This document shows, piece by piece, positions 26,810 to 36,011 of a DNA stretch of 64,000 nucleotides; within the stretch, counting starts at the first letter, position 1; every line of letters starts with the position of its first letter. This DNA comes from DAOTWA01 sp963702935 (GTDB lineage: Bacteria > Chloroflexota > Anaerolineae > Anaerolineales > Anaerolineaceae), in the NCBI GenBank assembly GCA_963702935.1, contig OY969772.1, positions 3,968,001 through 4,032,000 on the forward strand. The letters are read 5' to 3'. Both the position numbers and the translations under genes were made by a program. Under the pieces are notes generated by a model. The model was not told the DNA's origin and searched no databases. It saw nothing but the letters and a program-made list of their open reading frames with translations.

Positions 26810-28465
26810 ATGCGGCATAAGAATTGGCTATTCCCAGGAGTCCTCATCCTCGCCGGTGTGCTGCGCATCATCGCTTTGGAGAGCCGGGGGATCTGGTACG
26901 ACGACGCCTTCTCGATTTTTCTTTCCCGACAACCTCTCAACCTGATCGTCAGCGGTACGGCAGCGGATACCATGCCGCCCTTGTATTACTTTCTCTTGCA
27001 CGCGTGGATGGCCCTGGGCCAGGACGTGGCTTATCTGAGGCTGCTCAACGTGCTGCTGAGCCTGGGGATCGTCGGGTTGGCTTACGCTTTGATGCGCAGG
27101 CTGTTTGGGGAGAAGGAAGCCATTCTAACGGCGCTGTTCGTGGCCGTTTCGCCTATGCAGATCTACCACGCCCAGGAATTGCGCATGTACGCGCTGATGA
27201 CCCTGGCGATTTTGGGATACGTCTGGTTCTTCGTCAGCATCTACCGGGACGAGGGCCGCGAAGAGCGCGCCTGGGGAAATTGGGCGGGCCTGGTGATTTG
27301 CGGCGCCCTGGCGATGTACAGCCAGAACCTGTCCGCCTTCTCGTTGATCGTGCCGGACGTTTACCTGCTGCTCCGGCGAAAATGGAGGCTGCTGGGGCGC
27401 CTGGCGGCGGCGCAATTAGGGATTGGGCTGATCTTCTTGCCCTGGCTGGTCACGCTCCCCGGGCAAATCGCGAAGATCCAGAATGCGTTCTGGACGCCAA
27501 GGCCGGGAATCGTGGAGATCATCCAGGCCGTCCTCACCTTCCACACCAATTTGCCCCTTCCTAACGGTTTGATGTACGCGGCCGTGCTGGTCAGCCTGTG
27601 GGTGGTGTTCGTCACCGCCTGGGAATATTGGAAGAATCGCTGGTGGGATACTAGCACGCAGATCCTGGCGGCTCTGGTCGTATTGCCGCCCGCCCTGATG
27701 TTCGCCGTTTCTTATCTGATGCGCCCTGTTTTCGTGCCCCGCGCCTTTTTGATCTCCGGAATCGCCTACCTGGGCCTGTTCGCCAGGGTGGCGGCCCACG
27801 CCAGGGTCAAAGCCGCCGGGTATTTTAGCGCGGGGATGGTGGTCGTCCTGGCGTTGGCGTCTTTGCCGTCCCAATATACTTTCCAGGAGTTCCCCCGCTC
27901 CGATTATCGCGGAGCGATGGCTTTTCTGCGGGAAAATCTCCAGCCGGGAGACGCAGTCGTACACGATAACAAGCTGAGCTACTTCCCGTCGCATTATTAC
28001 GCGCCCGATCTCCCCCAGGTTTTCTTGCCCGACGAGCCGGGGAGCTTCAACGACACGCTGGCGGTGGGGAGCGAGGCCGCCATGGGGCTGTACCCGGCGC
28101 AGGACCTGGCTGCGGCAGTGGGCGGCGCGGCGCGGGTCTATTTCGTGGTCTTCACCAAGGCCATCGACGAATACAAGGAGTCCGGCGAGCCTGACCATCC
28201 CAGCCTCATCTGGCTGGAGGGCAGGTTCAGCCTCAGCCGGCACGTGGCTTTTGGCGACCTGGAGGTCTACGAATTCTCGAAGGACCAGGCGGCTGCCCCA
28301 TGGCATTCTCGTGTTTCCTGGACAACGGCTGTGACCCGTGTCATCGCGAGCCCTGGATGCCTTTCCCAGGGCGTGGCGATCTCAAGGTCGGCACCGGGAT
28401 TGCTTCGTCGGGCAAAGAACGCCCTCCTCGCAATGACACCCATTGCCATGGCGGCCGCCCCGTGA
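26810..28465 (+). CDS. GT-C type membrane glycosyltransferase with repeat-encoded C-terminal tail
   Basis: 551 residues. ESRGIWYDDAFSIFLSRQP carries the acidic first-loop motif, then ADTMPPLYYFLLHAWM, VSPMQIYHAQELRMYAL, about nine membrane segments and a soluble C-terminal domain. The family core ends near ...LEVYEFSKD (28280). The last 55 or so codons run through a palindromic repeat (28339-28438) and have no family resemblance, so the original stop was probably lost or displaced by the repeat. The end overlaps the start of the next gene by 4 nt (28462-28465). Confidence 0.78.
   Translation: MRHKNWLFPGVLILAGVLRIIALESRGIWYDDAFSIFLSRQPLNLIVSGTAADTMPPLYYFLLHAWMALGQDVAYLRLLNVLLSLGIVGLAYALMRRLFGEKEAILTALFVAVSPMQIYHAQELRMYALMTLAILGYVWFFVSIYRDEGREERAWGNWAGLVICGALAMYSQNLSAFSLIVPDVYLLLRRKWRLLGRLAAAQLGIGLIFLPWLVTLPGQIAKIQNAFWTPRPGIVEIIQAVLTFHTNLPLPNGLMYAAVLVSLWVVFVTAWEYWKNRWWDTSTQILAALVVLPPALMFAVSYLMRPVFVPRAFLISGIAYLGLFARVAAHARVKAAGYFSAGMVVVLALASLPSQYTFQEFPRSDYRGAMAFLRENLQPGDAVVHDNKLSYFPSHYYAPDLPQVFLPDEPGSFNDTLAVGSEAAMGLYPAQDLAAAVGGAARVYFVVFTKAIDEYKESGEPDHPSLIWLEGRFSLSRHVAFGDLEVYEFSKDQAAAPWHSRVSWTTAVTRVIASPGCLSQGVAISRSAPGLLRRAKNALLAMTPIAMAAAP
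28339..28438. repeat. 100-bp REP-like palindromic repeat at a gene junction
   Basis: The outer ends are near-perfect inverted repeats: TGTCATCGCGAG (28339-28350) and CTCGCAATGACA (28427-28438). Inside are two hairpins: GCCCTGG/CCAGGGC, and GGGC-AAAGAAC-GCCC within ATTGC/GCAAT. The right half is the same unit as the degenerate copies at 238-350. It encodes the odd tail of the upstream transferase and abuts the start of the downstream one. Confidence 0.82.
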
Positions 28466-30466
28466 AGCCTTCCAGAAAGACGCTCCTGACGGGACTGGTG
28501 GGCATCCTGTGGCTTTACGGGGTGATCGTGCTGTATTACCTCACGCACAAGCCGTTCACCCCGCAGCAGGCTGCTGAATACGCCGCCATCTTCTGGCAGA
28601 TGTTCCTGGCCGTGGGGTTCGTTTCCATGGCGGGTGGGATCGGAAAGCGCCTGGTTCCGGAGATTGACGCACACCCGTTGACCGCGCTAACGCTCCAGGC
28701 CCTGCTGGGGACCGGCCTGTTGGGCCTGGGCATCACCCTGATCGGCATGACCCTGGGCTTTCTGCCCTGGCTGCTGTTTGGGCTGCCCGCATTGCTCCTG
28801 CTGGTTTTCTGGCGCGAGATACGCGCCTGGTGGAAACAGTGGGGGGCCTGGGCGGGCCTGTGGAAGGAGAGCGACCGCCTGGGAAGAATCATGGCTTTCC
28901 TCTGCGGAGGGACGGTGCTGTTCTCCCTGAGCGTGGCCCTCGCGCCGCCGGTCAAATACGACGCCCTGGTGTACCACCTGGTGCTGCCCAACGCTTATCT
29001 GGAGGCCGGGCGTGTGGTGAACCTGCCCTGGATCGCCTTTTCCGGGATGCCGCAGCTCACCGAGATGTTGTTCGCCTGGGTCATTCGCCTGGGCGGGAAC
29101 TCCGCCGCGACCAGCTTGGGATGGGCCGTGGGCGGGGTGGCCCTGGTGGGCCTGGCCGGCTATCTCTACGAGCATTTTGGCAGCCGGGCGGCCTGGGTGG
29201 GGTTGGCGGCTTTGTTGGCGGGCTTCAGCCTGTCCTCTTCACTGGCCTGGGGCTACGTAGATTGGTTCTGCCTGGCTTACGGATTGGGCTGCCTGATTTG
29301 CCTGGATCAATGGCGGAATACGGGCGGGCGGCGCTGGCTGATCGTGGGAGGGGTTTTCGCCGGTTTTGCGCTGGGATCCAAATACACGGCGGGCGTGCTC
29401 TTGCTGGGGGGGCTGGGCGCGCTCCTGTGGAGCGGATGGAGACAAAAAACCAGGGTCATCCTCCCTCTGGCCCTGTTCGCGGTCACGGCGGCGGTGGTGA
29501 CGCTGCCCTGGTGGGTCAAAAACGCGCTCTTCACGGGCAACCCCTTTTACCCGTTTCTCTTTCATGCGGCCAACGGCCTGGGGGACGTCGGGCAGAATAT
29601 TTACGAGAGCTCTGCCCCCTGGGGAAACTGGCTGGACGTTTTGCTGCTGCCCATGCGGGCGACGGTGATGGGTGTGGAGGGCGGAGAGGGCTACGGAGCC
29701 TCCGTAGGACCCCTTGCTGCTCGGCCTGGGCGCCTTGTTCTGGATCGGCTTCAGGCAGTTGGACGAGAGGCACAGGGCGAGCGTAGAAAACGCGGCGCTC
29801 ATCGCCGGAATCGGCCTGGTCGTCTGGGCGGTCGGCAACCAGTGGAGCGGTTTCCTGATCCAGAGCAGGCTATATTTCTCGGTTTTTCCGGCCTTCGCCG
29901 TGCTGGCAGCGGCGGGCTATCGAGGCTTACAGGGAATCGCGCTTCCCCGTTTACGGGTCTCGACGATCGTCTCTTTCCTGGTGGTGTTGGTGCTGGGCCT
30001 GAGCGTGTTGGAGGCTGGCTTCCAGACGAGCGCCCAGGGAGCGCCCCAGGTGGCACTGGGAGTGCAAACGAAGGAGGATTATCTGAAAGAGAACCTGGGC
30101 TGGTTCGTGCCGGCCATGCAAGCGGTGAACGATCTCCCCGGCGGCTCGCGGGTGTTGCTGCTGTTCGAGCCGCGCAGCCTGTATTGCAGGCCGAAGTGCT
30201 TTCCGGACGACAACCTGGACCGCTGGAATTCCGACCTGAGCGCCTACCAGACTCCGCAGGCCATCCTGCAGAATTGGAAAGCGCAGGGATTTACGCACGT
30301 CCTGTTCTATAAGATGGGCGCCAGCTTCATGCGGGATACGCAGGACCCGCATTATAGCCCGTCCGAATGGGCTGCGCTGGACGCATTCTTGAATCAACTT
30401 CCCAAGCCGGTCGATTTCGGCGGCGCCTACCAGCTTTATTCGATCCAAAATGTCCTCGGAGAATAA
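28462..30466 (+). CDS. polytopic membrane glycosyltransferase-like protein, one frameshift
   Basis: About 667 residues from GTG 28462 (VKPSRKTLLTGLVGILWL). The frame is open upstream to 28300, but that part lies in the palindromic repeat and is not protein-like. The protein has about a dozen membrane segments; APPVKYDALVYHLVLPNAYL and PWIAFSGMPQLTEMLFAW resemble first-loop motifs of GT-C-like proteins. A soluble domain of about 130 residues ends it. One extra C in the CCCC run at 29709-29713 splits the frame; removal gives VGPLLLLGLGALFWIG. It overlaps the next gene by 17 nt. Confidence 0.72.
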
Positions 30467-31595
30467 GCTCTTTTCATTAGATCGCGTACAGACGGCCGTC
30501 AAGCTCCTGCGGGCGTGGCAGGTCGTGCTGGTCGTCGCCGGCATCTATCTGCTGGCGGTTCTGGCCAGCAATCATTGGGACCCGATGGCTTTCGTCATGG
30601 TGGGGGGAAAATTCGACCCGCAGGCGGCGAACACGAGTTATGGCTACGATGGGCAGTTCGCCTATCAGATCGCCAAAGATCCCGCCGGCGCCTCCCCTTA
30701 TTTAGATGCGCCCGCCTACCGTTACCAGCGCATCTTCTATCCGATTCTGGCGTACGCCCTGTCGTTGGGACAGGCGCAATTCTTGCCGTGGATATTGCTG
30801 CTCATCAACCTGGCGGCTTTGGTGGTGGGCACCTGGTTTACCGAGCTGATCCTGGTGCGCAGCGGCAATTCCCCCTGGTATGCGCTGTGTTACGGCCTCT
30901 TCATCGGGATGATCCTTTCGACCCGTTTGGACCTCACGGAGCCTCTGGCGTATTGCCTGGTGCAAGGCGGCATCCTGGCGCTCCAGGCCAGGAAACCCTG
31001 GCTCAGCCTGATTCCCCTGGCGCTGGCGTCGTTGACCCGCGAGACCACCCTGGTTTTCGTGGCCGCCTTTGCGCTGGACCTGCTCTTTGCGGGCCGCTGG
31101 AAGCGGGCGTTCGCATGGGGAGCGTTGGCGACGCTCCCGTTTCTGCTCTGGCACCTCTTCCTGGGAGCCTGGCTGGGGAGCTGGGGCCTGGCCTCGGGAG
31201 GCGCTTTCGCCACCTCATTCGAGATCATCCCATTCGGGGGTTGGCTGAGAATCGCCTGGATCAGTCTCCCCAGCTTCCTTTTGATGTCTTTGCTGATCTT
31301 GCCCATGAGCTTGATTCCGGCGGCGGCCTGCCTCTTCATCGCGGCGCGGTCCGTCCTCAAAGGGAAGCGCCGGGCATGGACGTGGGCCTTGCTCCTGTCC
31401 TCGGCCTTCTTCCTGTTCTTGCCCATGTCGAATATTTCCGACCCGATTGGATTGGCGCGCACCACCGATTTGCTGGTCATCGCGGTCCTGTGGTATGCCT
31501 CGCAAGAGCGCAACAGCAAGATGCTGAATTATTCCTTGCTATGGATCGCCACCCTGGTGTTCCTGCCTGCCGACAGCTTTCTGCCCAAGGGATGA
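30450..31595 (+). CDS. AZOBR_p60025-like polytopic membrane protein (surface glycopolymer formation)
   Basis: 381 residues with about ten membrane segments. It has SYGYDGQFAYQIAKDP followed by YLDAPAYRYQRIFYPILAYALSLG, a motif pair I recognise from proteins named after Azospirillum AZOBR_p60025 and linked to cell-surface glycopolymer formation; the assignment is by memory of that motif and not proven. LTRETTLVFVAAFALDLL is another conserved block. It overlaps the preceding gene by 17 nt and is followed after 1 nt by the next one, so all belong to one transcript. Confidence 0.65.
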   Translation: MSSENKLFSLDRVQTAVKLLRAWQVVLVVAGIYLLAVLASNHWDPMAFVMVGGKFDPQAANTSYGYDGQFAYQIAKDPAGASPYLDAPAYRYQRIFYPILAYALSLGQAQFLPWILLLINLAALVVGTWFTELILVRSGNSPWYALCYGLFIGMILSTRLDLTEPLAYCLVQGGILALQARKPWLSLIPLALASLTRETTLVFVAAFALDLLFAGRWKRAFAWGALATLPFLLWHLFLGAWLGSWGLASGGAFATSFEIIPFGGWLRIAWISLPSFLLMSLLILPMSLIPAAACLFIAARSVLKGKRRAWTWALLLSSAFFLFLPMSNISDPIGLARTTDLLVIAVLWYASQERNSKMLNYSLLWIATLVFLPADSFLPKG

Positions 31596-31596
31596 C

Positions 31597-33207
31597 ATGC
31601 AAAGGTTGACTTACCGCTGGTTTCTGGCGTTTTTCTTCCTGGGTCTGGGGATGGCGACTGCCGCCGCCTACCTCCAGACCGCGCCGGGATACATGGACGC
31701 CGAATATTATTATTCCGGCGGCCTGCGCATAGCCAACGGGGATTACACCGAGCCCTTCCTGTGGAATTACCTGGACGATCCCAAGGGGCTGCCCAATCCG
31801 GCTTTTACTTATTGGATGCCGCTGGCCTCCGTGCTGGCGGCCCTGGGAATCAAGCTGGCGGGGGCCGCGAATTTTGGCGCAGCCAGACTCCCGTTCATCG
31901 TGATCGCCGGCCTGATCCCGCCGGCTACGGGATGGCTGGCTTTTTCGATCACGGGCAAGAAACACATGGCGCTCCTGGCGGGGGGGCTGGCGGTCGTCTC
32001 CCCATTTTATCTGCCTTACCTGGTCACCACAGAGACCTTTGGGGTGACCATGCTGCTAGGCGTGCTCTTCCTGCAAACCACGGCCAGTGTGTGGAAATCC
32101 CGGGGAAAGGGCGCGCGCCTCTGGCCGTTCTTCGCGCTAGGCCTCCTGGCGGGGGCGTTCCACCTGGCCAGGGCGGACGGCTTGTTGTGGCTGTTCCTCG
32201 CGCTGGGGGTGGCCAGCGTCTTTTCTTTGAGGCCGGCGGCGCGCAAAGAGGCCGGCCGAGGGGTTGGCTTGTGGGCAGCCAGGATCCTCGTGGTTGGCTG
32301 TGGATACTTGCTGATCATGGGGCCCTGGATGGCGCGAAATCTGGTGGAGTTCGGAACGCTCCTGTCGCCCGGCGGCAGCCGGGCCTTGTGGTTGACCCAT
32401 TACGACGAGCTTTTCGCTTTTCCCGCCCAGACCCTCACCTTTCAACACTGGATCTCTAGCGGCATAGCGGCGATTGCCCGGGTGCGCTGGGAGGCCCTGA
32501 TCTTGAACCTCGAGACGGCCATTGGCGTGCAGGGAGAAATCTTTTTATTGCCCCTGATACTGGTGGGGTTGTGGCAGGCGCGTAAAGACGTGCGCATCCG
32601 CCTGTTCGCGCTGGCCTGGTTGATCATTTTTGGCGCCATGACGTTGGTTTTTCCTTTGCCCGGCTCGCGGGGAGGCTTTTTCCACTCCGGCGCCGCTTTG
32701 CAGCCGGTGTTGTGGGCCGTGGCTCCGCTTGGGCTGGAGCAATTCATCCAATGGGGAATCCGACGCAGAAATTGGAAATTGGAGCGCTCCTGGCGCATGT
32801 TTGGCGCCGGCGTGTTCGGCCTGATCTTGGTTTTTGCCCTGGTCGTGTATTATCAAAGGGCGATCGGCGTGGACAGCGCCAATCCTGCCTGGGAGGCGAG
32901 CTGGAAGACGGCCGCACAGCTCGAAAAGGTCTTGCAAAGCCAGGGCGCCGACCCGGCGCAAGTGGTGCTGGTGAACAACCCTCCCGGATATACCACCGCC
33001 ACCGGGCGCCCTTCTATCGTCATCCCGGATGGAAACGAGCAGACGTTGATGCAGGTGATCCAGGCTTACCACCCGGCTTACTTATGGCTGGAGGTCAATC
33101 ACCCCGCCGGGCTGGATGCGCTTTACGAGCATCCTTCGGATCGGGACGGCCTGGTTTACCTGGGGTCTTTTGACGACGCGCGTCTCTTCCGCGTGGCGCA
33201 ACCCTAG
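31597..33207 (+). CDS. polytopic membrane glycosyltransferase-like protein
   Basis: 536 residues, intact. After the first membrane segment it reads PGYMDAEYYYSGGLRIANG and then FLWNYLDDP, with acidic residues in the first loop as in GT-C enzymes. About 11 membrane segments and a soluble C-terminal domain of about 120 residues (QVVLVNNPPGYTTATGRPSI) follow. The start ATG 31597 follows the preceding stop by 1 nt, indicating translational coupling. Substrate unknown. Confidence 0.75.
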   Translation: MQRLTYRWFLAFFFLGLGMATAAAYLQTAPGYMDAEYYYSGGLRIANGDYTEPFLWNYLDDPKGLPNPAFTYWMPLASVLAALGIKLAGAANFGAARLPFIVIAGLIPPATGWLAFSITGKKHMALLAGGLAVVSPFYLPYLVTTETFGVTMLLGVLFLQTTASVWKSRGKGARLWPFFALGLLAGAFHLARADGLLWLFLALGVASVFSLRPAARKEAGRGVGLWAARILVVGCGYLLIMGPWMARNLVEFGTLLSPGGSRALWLTHYDELFAFPAQTLTFQHWISSGIAAIARVRWEALILNLETAIGVQGEIFLLPLILVGLWQARKDVRIRLFALAWLIIFGAMTLVFPLPGSRGGFFHSGAALQPVLWAVAPLGLEQFIQWGIRRRNWKLERSWRMFGAGVFGLILVFALVVYYQRAIGVDSANPAWEASWKTAAQLEKVLQSQGADPAQVVLVNNPPGYTTATGRPSIVIPDGNEQTLMQVIQAYHPAYLWLEVNHPAGLDALYEHPSDRDGLVYLGSFDDARLFRVAQP

Positions 33208-33235
33208 ATCAGGTCGGGGATTAACGAGAGGCAAT

Positions 33236-34717
33236 ATGGGCGTGAACCTCGCTCTACAGCGTAAAACGATCCTGACCCTGGCGCTGGCCAGCGTTTTTTC
33301 GGTGACAGCCTACCTGCTCGCCAGCCATCTCACTTACCGCATTGGATTTCCACTGGACGACGCCTGGATTCACCAGACCTATGCCCGTAACCTGGCGGTG
33401 AGCCACCAGATGGCCTTTCTACCCGGCCAGACCTCCGCCGGATCGACCTCCCCGTTGTGGACGGGCCTGTTGGCGCTGGGATATCTGGCGGGCATTGCGC
33501 CTTATGGGTGGACCTATTTCCTGGGAGCCGTGCTCCTGACCGGCCTGGCCCTGGCGGGGGAGAGCCTCTTTCGCCGCCTGTTTCCGCAATACACAGGCTG
33601 GTTCCCATTGGCGGGTGTGCTCCTGGCCACGGAATGGCACCTGGTGTGGGCGGCGGATTCGGGCATGGAAACCCTGCTCTTTGCGTTTCTGATCGTTACC
33701 GTCCTGACGTTGCTGGCGCAGGAACGGGCGCCCTGGCTGGCGGCGGGCATTCTGACGGGCGTGTCGGTGTGGGTGCGCCCGGACGGCGTCACTTTGTTGG
33801 GGCCGCTGTTATTCGCTGCCTTTCTGGTATCCAAGACCGGGAAAGAGCGCCTGGCGGCTTGCTTGAAGGGGATCGGCGGGTTCGGCTTGTTGTTCCTGCC
33901 TTACCTGGCGTTCAACTATACGTTGGGCGGCACCCTCTGGCCGAACACCTTCTATGCCAAGCAGCAAGAGTATCTGGTCTTGCAGGGTATTCCTATCTTC
34001 CTGCGCTTTTGGAGCGAGTTCGAATTACCCCTGGTAGGGATCGGGGTGATCCTGCTGCCCGGGGCCGTGTTCTGTGGGGTAGAGGCGCTGAGAAAGAAGA
34101 ATTGGGCCCTCGTGGGGGGGATGATCTGGTGGCTGGGTTATATCTTTCTGTACGCGTGGAGGCTGCCCGTGACTTACCAGCACGGGCGCTACATCATCCC
34201 ATCGATGCCAATCTTCTTCATCTGGGGGGCCGTGGGGATGGCGGCCGCCTTGCTGGCGCTAAGCAAAAGCCGCTGGCATTGGCTGCTGAGCCGGGCCTGG
34301 CCGCTCACGGCGGGAGTGGTGCTGGCGGCTTTTTGGGCGCTGGGCGCGGTAAATTACGCCAATGACGTGGCCATCATCGAAAGCGAGATGGTCAATACCT
34401 CCAAATGGGTGGCGGCCAATACCCCCCAGGACGCCCTGATCGCGGCGCACGACATCGGCGCGTTGGGCTACTTTGGCGACAGAAAAATCCTGGATCTGGC
34501 CGGGCTGATCTCGCCCGAGGTGATCCCGTTCATCCGCGACGAAGGCAAGCTGGCAGACCTGCTCGACGAGAAGCACGTCGATTATTTGATGACGTTCCCA
34601 TCCTGGTACCCGGATTTGATTCGCGGCGGAAAGCCGGTTTTCGAAAGCGGCGGGGAGTTTTCACCGGCGGCGGGCGGAGATAATATGGTCGTCTACCAAT
34701 GGCAGGGGTCGCCGTGA
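33236..34717 (+). CDS. polytopic membrane glycosyltransferase-like protein
   Basis: 493 residues from ATG 33236 (MGVNLALQRKTIL). An upstream ATG at 33116 lies in the preceding gene and was rejected. The first loop reads GFPLDDAWIHQTYARNLAV, then QTSAGSTSPLWTGLL and WAADSGMETLLFAFL, a combination typical of a GT-C-like family. The soluble C-terminus (DALIAAHDIGALGYFGDRK) resembles domains that end other proteins of the cluster. It is the last gene of the run and no terminator is visible after it. Confidence 0.77.
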   Translation: MGVNLALQRKTILTLALASVFSVTAYLLASHLTYRIGFPLDDAWIHQTYARNLAVSHQMAFLPGQTSAGSTSPLWTGLLALGYLAGIAPYGWTYFLGAVLLTGLALAGESLFRRLFPQYTGWFPLAGVLLATEWHLVWAADSGMETLLFAFLIVTVLTLLAQERAPWLAAGILTGVSVWVRPDGVTLLGPLLFAAFLVSKTGKERLAACLKGIGGFGLLFLPYLAFNYTLGGTLWPNTFYAKQQEYLVLQGIPIFLRFWSEFELPLVGIGVILLPGAVFCGVEALRKKNWALVGGMIWWLGYIFLYAWRLPVTYQHGRYIIPSMPIFFIWGAVGMAAALLALSKSRWHWLLSRAWPLTAGVVLAAFWALGAVNYANDVAIIESEMVNTSKWVAANTPQDALIAAHDIGALGYFGDRKILDLAGLISPEVIPFIRDEGKLADLLDEKHVDYLMTFPSWYPDLIRGGKPVFESGGEFSPAAGGDNMVVYQWQGSP

Positions 34718-34762
34718 AGCGGCAAAGATATCAAAATTTCATTGTATGAACAAGAATTGATA

Positions 34763-34771
34763 TGCTATACT
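34763..34771 (+). promoter_or_regulatory. extended -10 promoter before the histidine kinase
   Basis: TGCTATACT, with a weak TTGTAT 18 nt upstream. It lies about 105 nt before the kinase start. Confidence 0.45.
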
Positions 34772-34876
34772 AAGTGGAATTGCGAAAAATTGGCGTTGCA
34801 TTCCACGGCGAATAAACGGCACAAGAAAATCAGCCTTTCATAATCAATTTCAGTCATGAATTCAGGAGCGGATGCT

Positions 34877-35928
34877 ATGGCGCTTAACACCGAGACGGAC
34901 ACAGAGAACCCCTGGAATACCTTCCTGGATGAGGTGCGCAGCGAGCTCGAACAGTCCAAGCGGGCCTTGAAAGAGATCACGCTCATGTTGGAGCAAAGCC
35001 AGGTGGAGCTGAACAAGCTCGGCCAGCGAAATTCGGCGATTACCGTTCACTTGCAGCAGATTCAATCGCACATCGAATCGCTTCCCAGGGCCGACATTCG
35101 CATGGCTTACGACGCCTCCCTGGACGCTCAACAGCGCCTGTTCGTCATGCGCGGCCAACTGGAGAAATTGCAGAGCGACCAGCTTTACCTGCAAAAGTAC
35201 GTAAGCTTCCTGGAGCAGACTCAAAACCTGGTGGAAAACGGCAGCCCGGAGCAGCCGCATAAGGCGGGCAGCGCTTCTGTGAACGTGGAGATGCTCATCA
35301 ACGCGCAGGAAGCGGAACGGCTGCGCCTCTCACGGCAAATGCACGATGGCCCGGCCCAGGCGTTATCGAATTTCATCTTGCAGACCGAGATCGCCACGCG
35401 CATGTTTGACATCGACCAATCTCGGGCGCGGGACGAATTGGCCAGCCTGAAGATGTCGGCGATGACCACCTTCCAAAAAATACGCACCTTCATCTTTGAG
35501 CTGCGCCCCATGATGCTGGACGACCTGGGGCTGATCCCCACCGTCAAGCGCCACGCCGAATCGTATAAAGAACAGACGGGCGCGGATGTCAACGTGAACG
35601 TGTCTGGGATGGAAAGAAGGTTCGAGCCTTACCTGGAAGTGATGATCTTCCGGGCAGTGCAGGAGCTGGTGGGGAACGCCGTGCAGGTCAGCCAGGCGAC
35701 TCAGGTAAAGATTCAGATCATTGTGGAAGATACCTCGATAGAAGTCAGTGTGGACGATAACGGGAAGGGCATGGACCGGAGAGCCTTTTGGAGGACGGGA
35801 GCACCGACTTGAAATTGCTCAAGGAGCGCGTGGAAATGCTGGGTGGGTATATGGAGATCGATTCCAGTATCGGGCAGGGAACGCGCATCAATTTTCAGGT
35901 GCCGACGATGAAGGCCACCGTTGTATAA
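34877..35928 (+). CDS. DegS-like sensor histidine kinase (HisKA_3 type), one frameshift
   Basis: About 350 residues. An N-terminal cytosolic coiled coil (about 10-130, e.g. ELEQSKRALKEITLMLEQSQ) replaces any membrane sensor, as in DegS. The HisKA_3 phosphoacceptor region is EAERLRLSRQMHDGPAQALS, with the reactive His. The ATPase domain shows an N-box (VQELVGNAVQVSQA) and G1 DDNGKGMD. A missing C at about 35773 breaks the frame; repair gives GKGMDPESLLEDGSTDLKLLKERVEMLGG. ATG 34877 was preferred over 34856 because AGGAG precedes it by 8 nt. No response regulator is adjacent, so the partner is elsewhere. The following gene is pfk. Confidence 0.87.
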
Positions 35929-36011
35929 ATCTTGATTTCAATTCCGGGGCGTTGGCTTGTCCACGGAGCTTGAATAGCAGTTATCATTCAAATCCTTCAG
36001 GAGTTCTTGTT

